Positions 38,447-51,477 of a DNA stretch of 64,000 bases are shown here, one piece after another. The first letter of the stretch is position 1; each line of letters opens with the position of its first letter. This DNA is from Epiperipatus broadwayi (Eukaryota; Onychophora; Udeonychophora; Euonychophora; Peripatidae), in NCBI GenBank assembly GCA_028023455.1, contig JAQFVV010000280.1:990001-1054000 (forward strand), in the 5' to 3' direction. Below the pieces are notes generated by a model. That model ran no database searches. It was not told the DNA's origin and saw only the letters and a program-made list of their open reading frames with translations. The position numbers and the translations under genes were made by a program.

Positions 38447-38800
38447 TTCACTACTAATCCCTCCCCCCCATATCTCCTGTCACTCCACTACAACCATACT
38501 CTATCCTATCTTTCTCAATTACATTTTGCTCCATTTCTCCTGACTTTCCTTAAACCATGTACATTTAGAAACCACTTTTTCACCTCTTTTATCACATTCA
38601 CATACTGTCTATAACCATAAATCTAGTCTTAGTTAAACATTTCAATGATAAACCTCATTATATACAGTACACTTTACTGCAGCATGCCTAATTTCTTTCT
38701 GACCATTATATGTACATTGACGAATACAAATGCAATCCATATTTCTTGTTTTCCAAGTCACCTACTTTATATTGAAGCTGTGCATGTATATACAATCATA

Positions 38801-41800
38801 TATATGCTGGCTTCACCATTCTCTGTGGACTAACTAAGACCCTAAGTTCAACCACAGTGAATGTATGTTTTTCTCAAACTTAAAGAATGACCTGCATCAA
38901 CAATTATATATTATTTTAGGGGAAATTATTTTAAGAAGGGGGAAAAAAAAATAAGAGAATTTTTTTAAATTTTTTTTTTATTTTTAAAATATGTCGTCAG
39001 AAAGAGATAAGATAAATTTTCGTAATTAAACAGAATTCATTAAAGAAAGCAATTAATTTATGAAACATTTTAATTAAAAGAAAAATAGATAACAGGGAAA
39101 AATTTGAAACAGTAGGCTACTAATAAGTAGTTTAATTAAAAATATAATTGGAGAAAAGGAGTACAAATAAAGAACTTTTCTTTTGATCTTCAATCTGGAA
39201 GCCTGCTGAAGCTCTTGCGAAGGATACTTATATTAAGAATTTCTAGAAATTTGTTGAAAATTTCTACAAAAAAAAAAAATTGTTGGGAAATCTTGCTGGC
39301 TGCCTTTTATTGTTGCTGTAGTTTGTTTGCTTTACATGTATTAAAATGCAGAACTGTGTTGCTCTACAGAAATGTGGGGCTAGTTTTTTTTACCTTCATT
39401 CTCCTATCTCTGGGACGGGAGTCGTAAAGAAATGAGCCAGCCGGAGAACCAAGAAAAATATCCGACAAATGCCTACCCTGTTTAACTAATTCTTTTCATG
39501 GAAAACATGAAATAAACCTCAACAATCAAAATAACTGCCATGCAACATCAATGGAACTCGTCACTTGCACGCTAGTTACTGGTAACTTTCCCCTTATTTG
39601 AAATGTGTTTGTCTTTTCTCAAAGTAAATCTAGATATATGGTTTTTTTTTATTTATATGTTTGAAATTTATATACTTACCTCTTGTAAATGATATTTTAT
39701 AAATTGTTTTTTTTTTATAAAAAATATTATAATTGGTGTTGGGCTTAATAAGTATAATGGCGATGAATCTTCCTAATTTAAGTGAAAAATGCCTCACTAA
39801 ACTTGATCATCATTATAGACCTATATTTAAGTATTTCGTTTTATATATATGCTTTATTTTTAAAGAAGTAAAAAAAGAGACAAACAAAAACACAGAAAGC
39901 ACAAATTCTCCCCCCCCCCCCTTTTAAATTAATAATGCAGTGCTACCTATTAAGTTCTAGTGTATTGGTATAGGATTTGAGATTTAATGATTAAAGATTT
40001 GATTAAGTTTTCTTTTTGTTAGAAAAGAAAAAAAAAAGAAGATCCTTATCTATATTTCTTTGCCATACCTTTCTCCTTAATTCAATTCAAAAAGTTACAA
40101 ATATATATGTGTATTTTATTAAAGAATGTAAAATAACTTAAAACTTTAGTTTTTCATCTAGCTGTAAAAGAGAGAGTACAGTCGCCTGTATTTATCGTTA
40201 TTAAAGTTTTGGAAAAAAAAATTGTATTAAAGTAATAGACTGGCTGACCATTAACTAATTTTTAACATATCTGCCCCTTTGCATAAGTGATTTAATTTTA
40301 TCGAAAAAAGTAACAATTATTTTATAAGGGATTTTCCTGCTTGGATAGACTTTCATAATGTTTTGTATACGTTTACCAGCTAAGGTTTTTTTTTAAATTT
40401 AAAGGTCGTTTGACAGTATTTATATTATATTGCATACTGGGTGATCTGTGGGTTTGGCTTTGCACATTTCGGTGCTTTTCTCACCAAGTCTACATAGGCT
40501 AATATACCTGCCTCGGGATTGCAGTGAAGATTAATAAAATTGGATCTCTTTCAAATATTTATAACTATATAACTGGACATAAGCGATAAACTCTGTTCCT
40601 GAGTTCAGATCACGCAGTTAGCAAACGAATTCCATTTTCTCTAACTCAGTTTAGAGACTGAGAGCTATCCAGTCTCGTGTTAGCCTCTTGGTAGCCATTT
40701 GTGTCTCGGGACTCATCATTTTCCACAATATTCGATCACCTTAGGCCGCAATATTTTATATTTAAATTTATTTCAAAAAACTCTTTCTACAAAATATTAT
40801 TGAAATGTCTAAATCAAATCTGAAAATATCCATAGGGGGATCACTATTGAATTTTTTTGTTAGTAGCAGAGGTTGGTATTTTCAATGTTTTCCTTAGAAT
40901 ATGTTATTTAGTTTGGCCAGCTATCTGAATCATGTACTCTCACTCTAATGTTAATCATGTCTATCTCTCTCTTTCAATCATGTAACTTGTCCACTGGCTA
41001 AAAATGTTCCCAACTTATAAAGTGAATTTATTTTTTTTCTTTAAAGGGTCTTTTTTTCATATCTAGATTTGGTTGCAGGAAAATAGCCTGCAGCCCAACA
41101 AATCAATTCGATGTACTCTGCAAATATAAAATAATAAAGTTTTTCTTCTGTCTTTCATTCACTATTATTAAACTTCATAGCATTGTTTTTTTCAGTAAAC
41201 CTGGTCATTATATACATATTCAAATTTCTCCTTAGAGTCTTGTCTCTCCTAGACCACTGGGTATACATTAAGAATAAATTCTAGTGAGGTTTGGGGAGTA
41301 AGTTGCTTAGTAGCAATCTGGAGAAGTAGATGAGGTTCGGTCCCCTCTACCTGCATCTCTAGGTTAGGTTAAAGTAGCTCTACTTTTCATACTATTACAA
41401 TACTTGACTTTATACTTCCTATCCTACTCTTCAAATCCCTTTTCACAGAAGGATAAAAACTTTCTTTCAGTAACAATGGATCGATAACCACGATATTTCC
41501 AAACATAGGCCTCCAGAACGTTATCTTTTTCTTCAAATAAATTACTCCCTTTCTTAAATCAATAAAAATAATTTTTTTAGTAGCAAACTTACTAAAAAAA
41601 TCAACTAATCTTACATACAACTTAGTTATAAAATATTCTTACATTAACACACATTCAACAAAATATTTTTTTTTAACTTCTATATTTAAAATGGCAACAG
41701 ACACTTTCTCAACATTAACAATTCCTGATTTTCCAAATTCAATATATCTATTTCTCATAATCACAATTTTCTCTCACTTTCATACAACAAATAAACAATC

Positions 41801-41919
41801 TTTGTATCAATGATCTCAGATGATTAATCGCTTAGAAAAATAAACAAGTTCAACTTATCTTTCAGCACAGAGTAAAAACGTCAGCACAGGAAAGCAGAAG
41901 ATGCTTGACTTCTGCTTTT
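38801..41919. other. Intron stretch with unassigned, less AT-rich blocks
   Basis: No coding similarity. Blocks at 39181-39620, 40430-40740 and 41210-41380 are less AT-rich than their surroundings and look like old LTR or satellite debris, but no second copy was found in the window. There is a C run near 39910. An open frame at 41620-41387 (- strand, 77 codons) has no recognisable domain. Confidence 0.4.
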
Positions 41920-41996
41920 AATAGCCTAGTGGCACCCTGGTATGGCAGATAGGAAAAGTGTCTCCACCCAACTGTTATAATATATATATATATACA
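41920..41996 (+). repeat. Short tRNA-like repeat with TA tail, copy 2
   Basis: AATAGCCTAGTGGCACCCTGG, then GGCAGATAGG, ending GTTATAATATATAT: the same arrangement as 12398-12470. The A-box-like start supports a tRNA-derived origin; no B-box is clear. Confidence 0.45.
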
Positions 41997-43088
41997 CAGT
42001 ATATAGGCATCTGCATGCGTGCAAGTACACACAAATATTTTTTATCCTGCATAAAATAAACACATCTATAAAAATCAACAACTCATTTTAATCTATAAAT
42101 TAAATAGAAATAGTAATCTGTCTTCAAACATGTAATATAACAATTATTGTGTATATATATATATGTGTGTGTGTGTGTAAATCAAATAAAATTTCCATTG
42201 TATTAATAATAAAATAAACTATTAATGGTGATAATAAATATTACTAATAACCATTATAAAATACAGAAATGCTTTTAATTATTTGCATAACCATTTTCAA
42301 TGGGAAACATTAAATTTTGCAGAAATAAATGTCATTATATGATATTCCAAGATTCATGAATGATAAATATTCTCACTTTGTTTATTAATTAAAGATTTTA
42401 ATTCAATTCACTTTTATTAAGCATGCAACAACAGAGTACTAACAATCCAATTATAGTACAACTTTTAAAAACCAAGAATTATTTTACATTGACTTAGAAA
42501 TCATGAAAATTCAAATAAAACATATCAACATCTGAAAATATCTTATTATACAACTTGTCATTCTAGTTATTGCAGGATTCCTATAACAATTATGATTATA
42601 TTTTTTTAATATAAAATAAAGCATTATTTGTAGCTATATTATGAATTTAGAATTTATATTATGAATAAATTCTGATATATGTCTACATAAAACAATTTTT
42701 CTTAGAAATGCTACATCATTCAACATTCTTTTTTTCACAAGATACGTTTTATTATCCATAGGTAATTGCAGACCTATATACTTAAAACACATTTTCATTA
42801 TATTCTGTAATCTTTTCTCATAATATTTTGTGTTAGAATTTGAAACTACAGAACAATAATTACTGTAATTGTAAGAAAAGTATTACATAAAATAAATAAA
42901 TGCATGATTGCTTATATGAAACTTTTTTTGGGCTTGCTATAATCGTAGTAATTTTATTATATTCAAGGATAGTTTCATTGATTTATCAAAATGGCCTGTG
43001 ATTTTTTTTTATTATAGTTTTTTTTCACATAAAGAATTCTCATTTTCCAAGTCAAAATAAATCACAAAAAAAAACTGCAATTTTACTT
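41997..43088. other. Intron sequence with TA/TG microsatellite
   Basis: A TATATA...TGTGTG microsatellite lies at about 42150-42178. Otherwise AT-rich with no gene. Confidence 0.6.
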
Positions 43089-43400
43089 AAATTGAAACAA
43101 TAATATTTTCAATCCTGATTGAAAATATTATTGTGTTTCAATTTGACTCTGAAGGGTTGCATTAGATTCTAAGATCTAGGTGCAGTGCTCTCAGATCCAA
43201 GGCTCCTCACTGACGAAGGCCACAAGCCAGAAACTAGACTGGGGATATTGGATGAGTAGGCACTAGATGGGGACTTTATGCACAAGCCTTCTGGAATCCA
43301 TTGGTTAGTCTGGCTTGCACTGAGTGGCAATACTGTATGGAGAGTTTTGCCTTGTTAATAACAGTTATAATCAAGCATTGATAATGTGATGTTTATTAGC
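43089..43400 (+). mobile_element. CAAAACTCTCC-family element, copy with a different 5' end
   Basis: The 5' part is a 26-base inverted repeat (AAATTGAAAC...TTTTCAATC with its inverse, 43089-43144). It is followed by GGGTTGCATTAGATTCTAAG, the unique middle section also present in 21925-22246 (inverted there), the AAGCCTTCTGG block, the right repeat ending GGAGAGTTTTGCC, and the tail ending GATAATGTGATGTTTA. The left AGGCAAAACTCTCC repeat is absent. A very similar copy follows at 43515-43853. Confidence 0.75.
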
Positions 43401-43514
43401 TTAAAACCAATCCTGCCTAATAGGATAGTGGTGGTTATGGTATTAAAGAACCAGACACCAAAATGTATAGGTATTGAACTGAGTTTAGATCTATTTGACT
43501 ATATAAGCTAATGA

Positions 43515-43853
43515 GCTTGGATTGAAAATATTATTGTGTTTTCAATTTAAGACATAGTTTTGTTGCTAAGTAGAGATAAAAGGTGGCTGCTGGAGGGTTG
43601 CATTAGATCCTAAGATCTAGGTGCAGGGCTCTCGGATCCAAGGCTTCTCACTGACGAAGACCACAAGCCAGAAACTAGTCTGGGGATATTGAATGAGTAG
43701 GCACTAGATGGGGATTTTATGCACAAGCCTTCTGGCATCCATTAATTACTCTGGCTTGCACTGAGTGGCAATACTGTATGGAGAGTTTTGTCTGTTTAAT
43801 AACAGTTATAAGCAAGCATAAGAAATGGTGATCATGTGATGTTTATTGGCTCT
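43515..43853 (+). mobile_element. CAAAACTCTCC-family element, second tandem-lying copy
   Basis: It shares with 43089-43400 the stretch GATTGAAAATATTATTGTG, the middle section (GATCCTAAGATCTAGGTGC, CTCACTGACGAAG, AGAAACTAGTCTGGGG), the right repeat and the complete tail (AAGCAAGCATAAGAAATGG, GATCATGTGATGTTTA). It also has about 46 bases after TTTCAATTT that are missing from the first copy. The two copies lie about 115 bases apart in one orientation, so a local duplication is possible. Confidence 0.75.
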
Positions 43854-44589
43854 TTTTAGATTTTAAAGAATTTGATTAAAGTTGTTTTCTCAGGTAGCAA
43901 AACTGATTCTTTTATCTTCTGATTGGATGAGTTTTAATATTACTTATTTTATGTGTAATTTGTCATATATTTATATGTATATATATATTCAATATACATG
44001 CATATATATATAAAACACTCAATTGTTTATAATTACTTTTCTAGCTTAATATGTTTATATATTTTAACATATACATACACACTCTTAATACTTTATTTTT
44101 TATTATTATTATTATATATATTTATGAATCCGTGAATTAAAAACGTTTTGAATTTTTATATTTTTATTTGCTATATTGTTATTATTATTGATATTTATAA
44201 TCTATAATTTATGCTTTTAAGTTCAAAAATTATTGATTTTGTTTTTAATTTTATTTATTAATTTAACTGAGTTTGAAATATTCTTTTAATTAAGAGAGGA
44301 AAAATTAAAATTCAAACCATGTTTGAACTTTCATTTATAGGAATTTTTTATAATTAATATTTTAATTTTATTAATTTTTAAGTAATTTATGTGTTATAAA
44401 TATTTTTATTTTTTTTTATAATTTTTAAAATTAAAGTTAAAACCATAAATGAAGAATTATGTATAAAATAAAAATTAAATCCAATAGTAAAGTTAAAGAA
44501 AAATACAAAAATTCACAGAGTTTATTTTATGCATAAATATATTTATTTTAATACTAAAATAAATCTTTTTGAGTAACTGATCATCATCA
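43854..44589. other. Intron sequence, very AT-rich
   Basis: TA-rich low-complexity DNA around 43960-44120. No gene. Confidence 0.6.
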
Positions 44590-45490
44590 ACTGTATTCTG
44601 TGAAATGGACAGATCTAGAGAGTAGTCGCATCATCAAATCAATCATTTTTCCATTCTATTCTCTTTTCTTGCCCTGCTTTTCAATTCCATTTAATTCTTC
44701 CCATCTCATATATCATCCAACAATGCCAATCTCTTCTGTCCTGTCTTTTTACTTCCACTCGTCATTCTTTCCAAAATATCTTTCATTAAACTATAATTTT
44801 TTTTAACATATGTCCAATACAGTTTCTCTTTCTCTCTCTGATTTCCTCATTCAATCTTCTTTTTTCATTTACTTGTTTCAAAATTTTTCAGTTATTATTT
44901 TATTCATCGAACTGATTTTTTCCATTTTCTCCATGTCCACATCTCTGAGGCTTCCAATCGGTTCCTAATTTTTATTACTCATTGTCCATGTTTCACATCA
45001 TACATTATTACTCTCCACATATAGCATTTAATTAATCTTTTTTTTAAATTCTTTTTTCAAAGATCCACAAAATGTCTTCTTTCTTTTAATAAATGCCTCA
45101 TTTGCCAATGCTGTTCTTCTTTTAACTTCATCTTTACTTCTTCCATCTCTTCTCAACCAACTTCCCAAATATCTAAATCTCTTACTTGTTGAACTATGTT
45201 ATCATGGTTTTCAATTTGCAATCTTTTTGCATTTCTCTCTATCCATAAACACCTTAGTCTTCTCCACATTAATCTTTATTACATATTCCATACATCCATC
45301 TTCCAATTTATTCAACATATTTTGAAGACACTTTTTATCCTCAGCTATAAGAGCCACATCATCTGCAAATCTTATATATTTTATTACTCTTTCTCCAACA
45401 TTTTTATATATACAAATACATTGAAATAATGTACATTTTTTATAACTCTGTATTATTTTATTTTCTTCTGACACTATATAATGCAAAAAA
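44590..45490 (-). pseudogene. LINE RT fragment of another family
   Basis: On the - strand 45486-45211 reads KYIRFADDVALIAEDKKCL then INVEKTKVFMDRE, the FADD catalytic block and following NKTK-like block of a LINE RT. Downstream, in broken frames towards 44590, come RLEASEMWTWRK, RRLNEEIREREKLYWTYV and KKTGQKRLALLDD, matching the conserved C-terminal region (FEMW.WRR, R......R...WIGH, G.R.R..ML.D). It is 5'-truncated before the palm domain and full of stops. It differs from both other LINE families in the window. Confidence 0.75.
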
Positions 45491-47159
45491 TAGAATCAGT
45501 CATTACAGGATACATATTTTGAGAATAATTTTCTTGTTAATTGTCAAGAGAGAAGCTTAATCTCACTTATATAAATACTGTAAACCCTATCTTTCTACCA
45601 TTAATATGTAAATGATCAGTCTAATTCAAAAAACCTATATCAGTGTGATTATTTAATTTACAAGTCAAAGTTATATAAAAATCATTATTTATTAAAATCT
45701 GAATTATTAAATTTTCATCCAAATATGTGATTAAACCATGCAGCAGTCTCTTAAATATATGTAAACAATTTAAAATATGTTCTTCATAATGCTGTATTAC
45801 TTCTTTTTTTTTTTTTCAATAATTATGTGATACAAAAAATTGAACAAATCCATTCTGAAAGATGCTTGTTTTTTGGAACAATTTTCCTCATCATTTTTTA
45901 AAGAAAAGTGATCTCCTTGCCAATACAGCAATTTCATTCATAAGTAAACAATGCAGTTATGATTGACCTGCTATTAAAGCATCATATCACGATCATCATA
46001 TCACGATTGAAGAAAAGATTATAATACAGGATAAACTTTTCCACCTTTATATTTTACAATCTATATAAATGGTTAAATAGATTATATTGGATATTATTTA
46101 TGTAAGTACAGTTTATAAATTGGGAACTGCTTGTCTATACAATTCAAAATTTAGATTTTAGCAGAAATAAAATTGTAATTATAATATTACTTAAGAATAA
46201 TATTTTTTTCACCTAAACAATATTTCTCACTACTTCCACAGCTTACATTTCACATCAATATTAACAGAATTCATTTTACATCATTTTTATTTTAGAGTTA
46301 TCTACAATTATAAGTTAACAATGGATATTAGATATCACTAAAATATATAGTTGCTGATGTAGTGTCAGATCTACTGTAAACAGGTTGTTTGAAACTTGCA
46401 AGTTATTAACTTGAATAGTGTAATAGAAATTGAGGTGTGTCTGACTGATACATATGGGCAATTCAATACTTCTTACTAAAGAAGATCAATAAGTATAATC
46501 TGTATGAATAGGGTTGGCATTATCATCTAATGTTCATTGATTATTTTTAGTTAAATATATAATCTGGAGTAGAGAAATTTAAAATGAATTGATTCTGGTA
46601 TTGCTAACATTTTATCATGTATTTTTTTTCTTCATAAAATAATGTAATTTTTTGAATTAACTCAAAGATATTTTATATTCATATTTTAAAAGATATTTCA
46701 TATGGAGATAATATTTTTTTTAATCACATAATAATAACAACAATAATCTTTATAAAAGTGTTTGCCTTTTCAAGAAAGAGATTTCTTATTTTGTCTTAAA
46801 CATATGAATATTATTAGCATTAGCAAAATGTTGGATTTTTTTACAAGTTTTTGTATTTTTTAAAAAATTTTTTTTGGGTAAATATAATAATAGTTAAAAG
46901 TTTTAAAATTATGTAAATTGTGAAACAATTTAGAATTTATTATTTTCAACTATTTTCATTTGAATCTAATCATTATTTTTAAAAATGCTACTTTTGCTTA
47001 TATAATATAATCAAGGGCTCAATATTACCTGCATTTAAACAATTAAATTAATTAAATCATATCAAGAAATCTAAGAAGCTTATTGTAAAAAAAAAAAAAC
47101 CTATTTGCCCATATAAGAAAAGTAGAACTTGCAAATCGTTTTCAAATATTAATAGATTT
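45490..47159. other. Intron sequence, nothing recognised
   Basis: AT-rich DNA. A short direct repeat, ATCATATCACGAT, lies at about 45978-46009. No gene. Confidence 0.5.
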
Positions 47160-49480
47160 TGAACATAATTCAGATTTGAATAAAATTAATAGTAAAACAA
47201 CTTATACATTTTTAAAAACTGCAACAAGATAGCTGGTAGAAAAAAGCAGCAATTGACTAATAAAATTTTTACTAAGACTAGAAAATTCATGAAGAAAAGA
47301 AGGAATATGAAGATATACAAAAATGATGCATTAAAAAGGATTGAATATCTCGAATTTTGTAAAATGGTGCGAAAAAGAGTTCATAATGATATAAGAAAGT
47401 ATAATTGTGAACTAGCAATGTAAGCTGTAGAGGAAAATAATAGTCTCAGGAATGCAAAACACCATTTTGATATTGGTAGGAAATTTATATCTATACCAAG
47501 TAAAAAAGATAGAATTATTACTAAAAAGAGAGATGACATCATAAAATGGGTAGAAGTGTCCTATCAAGAATTACATAATAATAAAGAACAAGTATCTTCT
47601 ACATCTATTATATCTTCTGAAAATTAAATTGAGAGAGTGCAAACTTCTCAAGCGCTTGTGACTATTAGTAACCAATCAGATCTTAATCACTGGGACAGAG
47701 AATTTAACAAAAAAAGAGTGGTTCCCGCTCTCTTCTTTACTTGTCTTTCTATATATCCAAGCCAGTCCAAAGTACTTATATCTGAGAGCATGAATCTTAA
47801 ATATTATCACACTTAATTGACTGAGTTCAAATTATAAACATACAGCTTGAAATCTTTCGATTTACTACACAGTAGTTTTTCAATGTTATAACTTTGCAGA
47901 TCTGATTGGTTACTAATAGTCACAAGCGCTTGAGAAGTTGGCACTCTCTCAATTTAATTTTCAATACGTCTGCGCTTTATAAAAATATTATTTACATATA
48001 TCTTCTGAATTGCCCAGGATCTTAAATGAAAAAGTGAGACATGCAATTAAATTTATAAAAAAGGGAAAAGTTCTCAGGTAATGATGGAATTGTAATCGAT
48101 ATATTTATTAAAAGAAGCAAGTGAAGAAATAGAAATTTTTTTGGCAAAGTTATATACCAAATGTCTAAATGATAAAGATGTATCAGATGATTGGAAGAAT
48201 GCAGTATTAATATTAATATTTTAAAAAAGTGATAAAGAAGATATTAGAAATTACAGACCTATGAGTCTTTTATCAGTTTTATACAAAATTTTTACCAAGA
48301 TAATTACAACTCGTCTACGGAGAACAGTGGATTTCAACCAACGAAAAGAATAAGCTGGATTTAAAAGTGGTTTTAGTACAGTAGATCATATCCAAGTATT
48401 AAGAGAAGGTATAGAAAGGACAATGAATATGAATTGCTATTATCCTTTGGATTTGTAGATTATGACAAAGCATTTGATTCTCTAAGCATTTCTTTGGAGA
48501 TTAAAGCATTGGGTCATCAAGGTATAGACTCAGGATATTGTCATATTCTAAAGAATATTTATAAGAATACAACAGCAGAAATTAGATTACATAATGATAC
48601 TATGAAGGTTAACATTGAGAAGGGTGCAAGACTCCATATCTTTACAGGAATGCTGCAAGAAGTATTTTGTGGATTAAAATGGGGAGCTAAAGGAGTAAAA
48701 GTAAATAGAGATTACTTAAGTCTTTTAGATTTTGCAGATGATGTAATTGGTTTTGCAAATAATGCTTCAGAGCTTCAGGAAATGTTGCAAGAGTTGTCAG
48801 ATGAAAATAAAGTAGGATTAAAGGTAAATGTTAAAAAGACTAAAATAATTTTTAATGGATTTTCTCAAAAGATGAAAATAAAGATTAATTATGAAGAGTT
48901 AGAAGAAGTTAAAAACTACAGTTATCATGGTCAGATTATTACTACAGATGGAAACATAATGGATGAAATTATTTATAGAATTAAACTTGGTTGGAATGCT
49001 TTTGGTAGAAATAACTTACTATTAAAAGAAAATATGCCTATGTGTTTGGAAAGGAAGGTTTTTAATAAATGTCTTTTACCAGTTCTTATTTATGAATCTG
49101 AGACTTGAACACATAATAGAAGAGCAATACAGAGACTTTAGACAACTCAAAGCAGTATGGAAAGATGCATGCTAGGAGTAACAAGAAAAGATTGAAAATG
49201 CAATACTTGGGTAAAAGGACAAACAGGTGTTACTGACATCGTTGAAGGAATTAAAAGTGGAATTGGGCTGGACATATTGCTAGAAGAGATGGTAATAGAT
49301 GGACAATTGAAATCTTAAAGTGGATTTCAAGAGATTGTAAAAGATCCTGGAAATGACCACACATGAGATGGATGGAATAAGAAAGTGTGCCAGGGTGATG
49401 TAGAGATGAGAAGCTGGATATCAGAGAAAATGGATTGAACTTGGAGAGATCTTGATCCTGCAATGAATCGATAATATTTG
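47160..49480 (+). mobile_element. RTE-like LINE, copy 1, split by a foldback insertion
   Basis: The linker before the RT begins near 47220 (KKQQLTNKIFTK...RIEYLEFCKMVRKRV...IRKYN). A 376 bp insertion at 47621-47996 splits the element. RT resumes with NDGIVIDI and NYRPMSLLSVLYKIFTKI, then an open frame 48434-49108 with FVDYDKAFDSLSI, LLDFADDVIGFA and LGWNAFGRNN. The C-terminal MCLERKVFNKCLLPVL, then WAGHIARRDGNRWT (near 49263-49305), follow in broken frames. The end is an ATGATG-type tract. The closest relative is 55430-56880. Clade RTE is inferred from the C-terminal WAGH...RW block and the simple-repeat 3' end. Confidence 0.82.
47621..47996. mobile_element. Foldback element inserted in the LINE, 12 bp target duplication
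   Basis: The target duplication TATATCTTCTGA is exact (47609-47620 and 47997-48008), and it splits LINE coding sequence. The terminal inverted repeats of about 65 bases (AAATTAAATTGAGAGAGTGC...ACCAATCAGATCT, with the inverse at about 47898-47963) surround a core that aligns with the left arm of 8063-8964 (CCAGTC, TTGACTGAGTTCAAAT, GATTTACTACACAGTAG). The one-sided right tail (TACGTCTGCGCTTTATAAAAATATTATTTACA) matches the tail of that element. The core hairpin AGAGTGG...CCGCTCT is at 47714-47731. Confidence 0.9.
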
Positions 49481-51477
49481 ATGATGTTGAGAAAAATGGT
49501 GGTTTTTATGGATAAGCATATAAAAACTTTATTTATTTGTAAACTGAAGTATATTATATGTTTGTGCTTGATCATGTGTTTAGTAATAAACTATAATACA
49601 CTCTTTCTAAAATGTAATAAATTAAATGCAAGAATAATATTGCATCATGAATGCAGAAAACATTAAAAGCTCACTTTAGTGCCGAAAATGCATTAAGATG
49701 ATATTTATTCTTACTATTTTCTAGTAAGAAGTATTATTATTGTTACAATTTATTTAATAATATGTTGTCTCCATTAAATGAGATGTACATCTGTATAGTA
49801 TATACATAATATCACAATGTCCTGTGATATGCATAATCTGATGAGATTTGAATAGATGCCAAATGAACTTGGAAATTTTTCATATTAAAAATAAGGTTTA
49901 GTGTTTGTCTTTTAGATAGACAGCTCAAAAACACACTTGCTATCTATCTAATATTCGTTGGTGAATGGATATCTATTTATTTTTAAATAAAACAAGGAAA
50001 GAAAACTTTAACTCTTATCATTGTAATTATCAAATGAATAATATTTTCTCCATCACAGGTTTATAGAAGAATTTTGGTAAAACTTTTGTTCTATAATGAG
50101 TTACTCAAATTTTGTTTAATCTTTTTTCATATATATTGTAACAGTAATCGCCCTTTTTAAACAAAATACTAAATTGGTAATAAATATATAATAATCATCA
50201 GCATATGATATTCATGAAATAAACTAATCTAGTGGAATTATGGATATCTAATAGGTGACCGCATACTTATTGGCATGACTATGCAATTTATTTTTTAATT
50301 GACTAATTTATAATAATCACAAATAACAACCAGACCTGGCACACATAAAGGCAACCCTTTATGCAGATCCAGCCATATTTTTTGACCGTTATTCTCTCCA
50401 TTAATAAAAGATAAAGTAAAATAATATACTTAGAATTCAGATGTGAAAGAAACAAGCAACAAAAATTATTAACAGTAACAATAATTTTAATTAATGAATG
50501 GAGTGAGAATAATATAACAAATCATATTTACAACTAAATATTGTATGGATAGTATGTATGATAGGAAAAATATTTGTTGATTCATAATAATTCATAAAAA
50601 AGTTTACATTAAGTTTATATTCAATTACTTTTATTTTTCAATGAGCTTACACATCACTAACTTTTGAATAAGGTCTGCAAGCAATTTTTAAAATTTTTTA
50701 ATTTCTTGTGGTTTGTTTCAATTGTAGTTTATTCCCATGAAGTTTTTTCCTATGATTGAGAGTGTTGAAATTAGAGAGATTTATAAATCAAATCATAGAA
50801 GAATATTTCTCATTTGACAATTAGTTAGAGGTCAAGTTTTCATACATCAAGTGTCGGACATTTTCAGCGTCCAAAAGTAATTAATAGACTGGCAGAATCA
50901 AAGTTAATTTTTAAAGCATTTCTTTGTTTGCAGTTGCATAATCAGCTACACTAATGGAAATTTCAGGGTGAGACACTCTGAAGATTTATTCCTGAGACTG
51001 CATTATCTCTACTTAAATATCATTAAAATTTTCTTGACTTTCATTTTGTAGTAGCACACTGAAGAAAGTAATTACCTTTTTTTATTTAAAGCAGATGATC
51101 AGAGTTTTCTTTTTTGTTTCTAATTGGTTTCCATAGCAACTTGATATTATTAAGTTTACAAACAAGTGCTGTAATACATTTTTTAATTTTACAATTTTTA
51201 TTTTAAATTTCTTCATATTTTATTGATACACATGACTTTTATAAATCTTCAAATATATAATTAAAAAAAAATGCATACATTTACCAAAAAGCCGTACATA
51301 TAAGCTCTGTCATGGAGGTTACAATATAAATATATATATATAATAAAATACAAAACCATAAAACAATACAATAGTAGATAAAATCCAAATTTTACCAAAA
51401 TCCTTACATGACCATGGTTTCATCTACTAAGCAAATAGATCTTCTCAAGTGAAAATCAAAATAAAGAAACAACATAT
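49481..51477. other. Intron sequence, nothing recognised
   Basis: AT-rich DNA. No coding similarity and no clear repeat pair. Confidence 0.5.

Larger units (their letters stand above)
34283..38800 (-). mobile_element. Near full-length LINE with ORF1 and ORF2
   Basis: Read on the - strand, the element runs from an undefined 5' end near 38800 to a 3' end at about 34283, whose untranslated tail matches the LINE fragment at 1-945. ORF1 (38446-37832) is followed by ORF2 in pieces: endonuclease, RT and a C-terminal Cys/His motif. About 4.5 kb is a normal length for a two-ORF LINE. Frameshifts and stops break ORF2, but blocks are well preserved, so it is one of the younger LINEs here. The clade is unresolved; an SGNH-type ORF1 is known in the CR1/L2 group. 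Confidence 0.85.

Noticed and set aside
43205-43240. CTGACGA...GAAAC arrangement resembling a hammerhead ribozyme core (also 43647-43680, and inverted near 22040-22070 as CTGATGA...GAAAC)
   Set aside because: Helix II would have an A-A closing mismatch, no properly placed GUH cleavage site pairs with the sequence after GAAAC, and differences between copies do not preserve the stems.
49839-49850. CTGATGAG hammerhead-like box (also CTGATGA at 61379)
   Set aside because: No GAAA box or stems at the required spacing.
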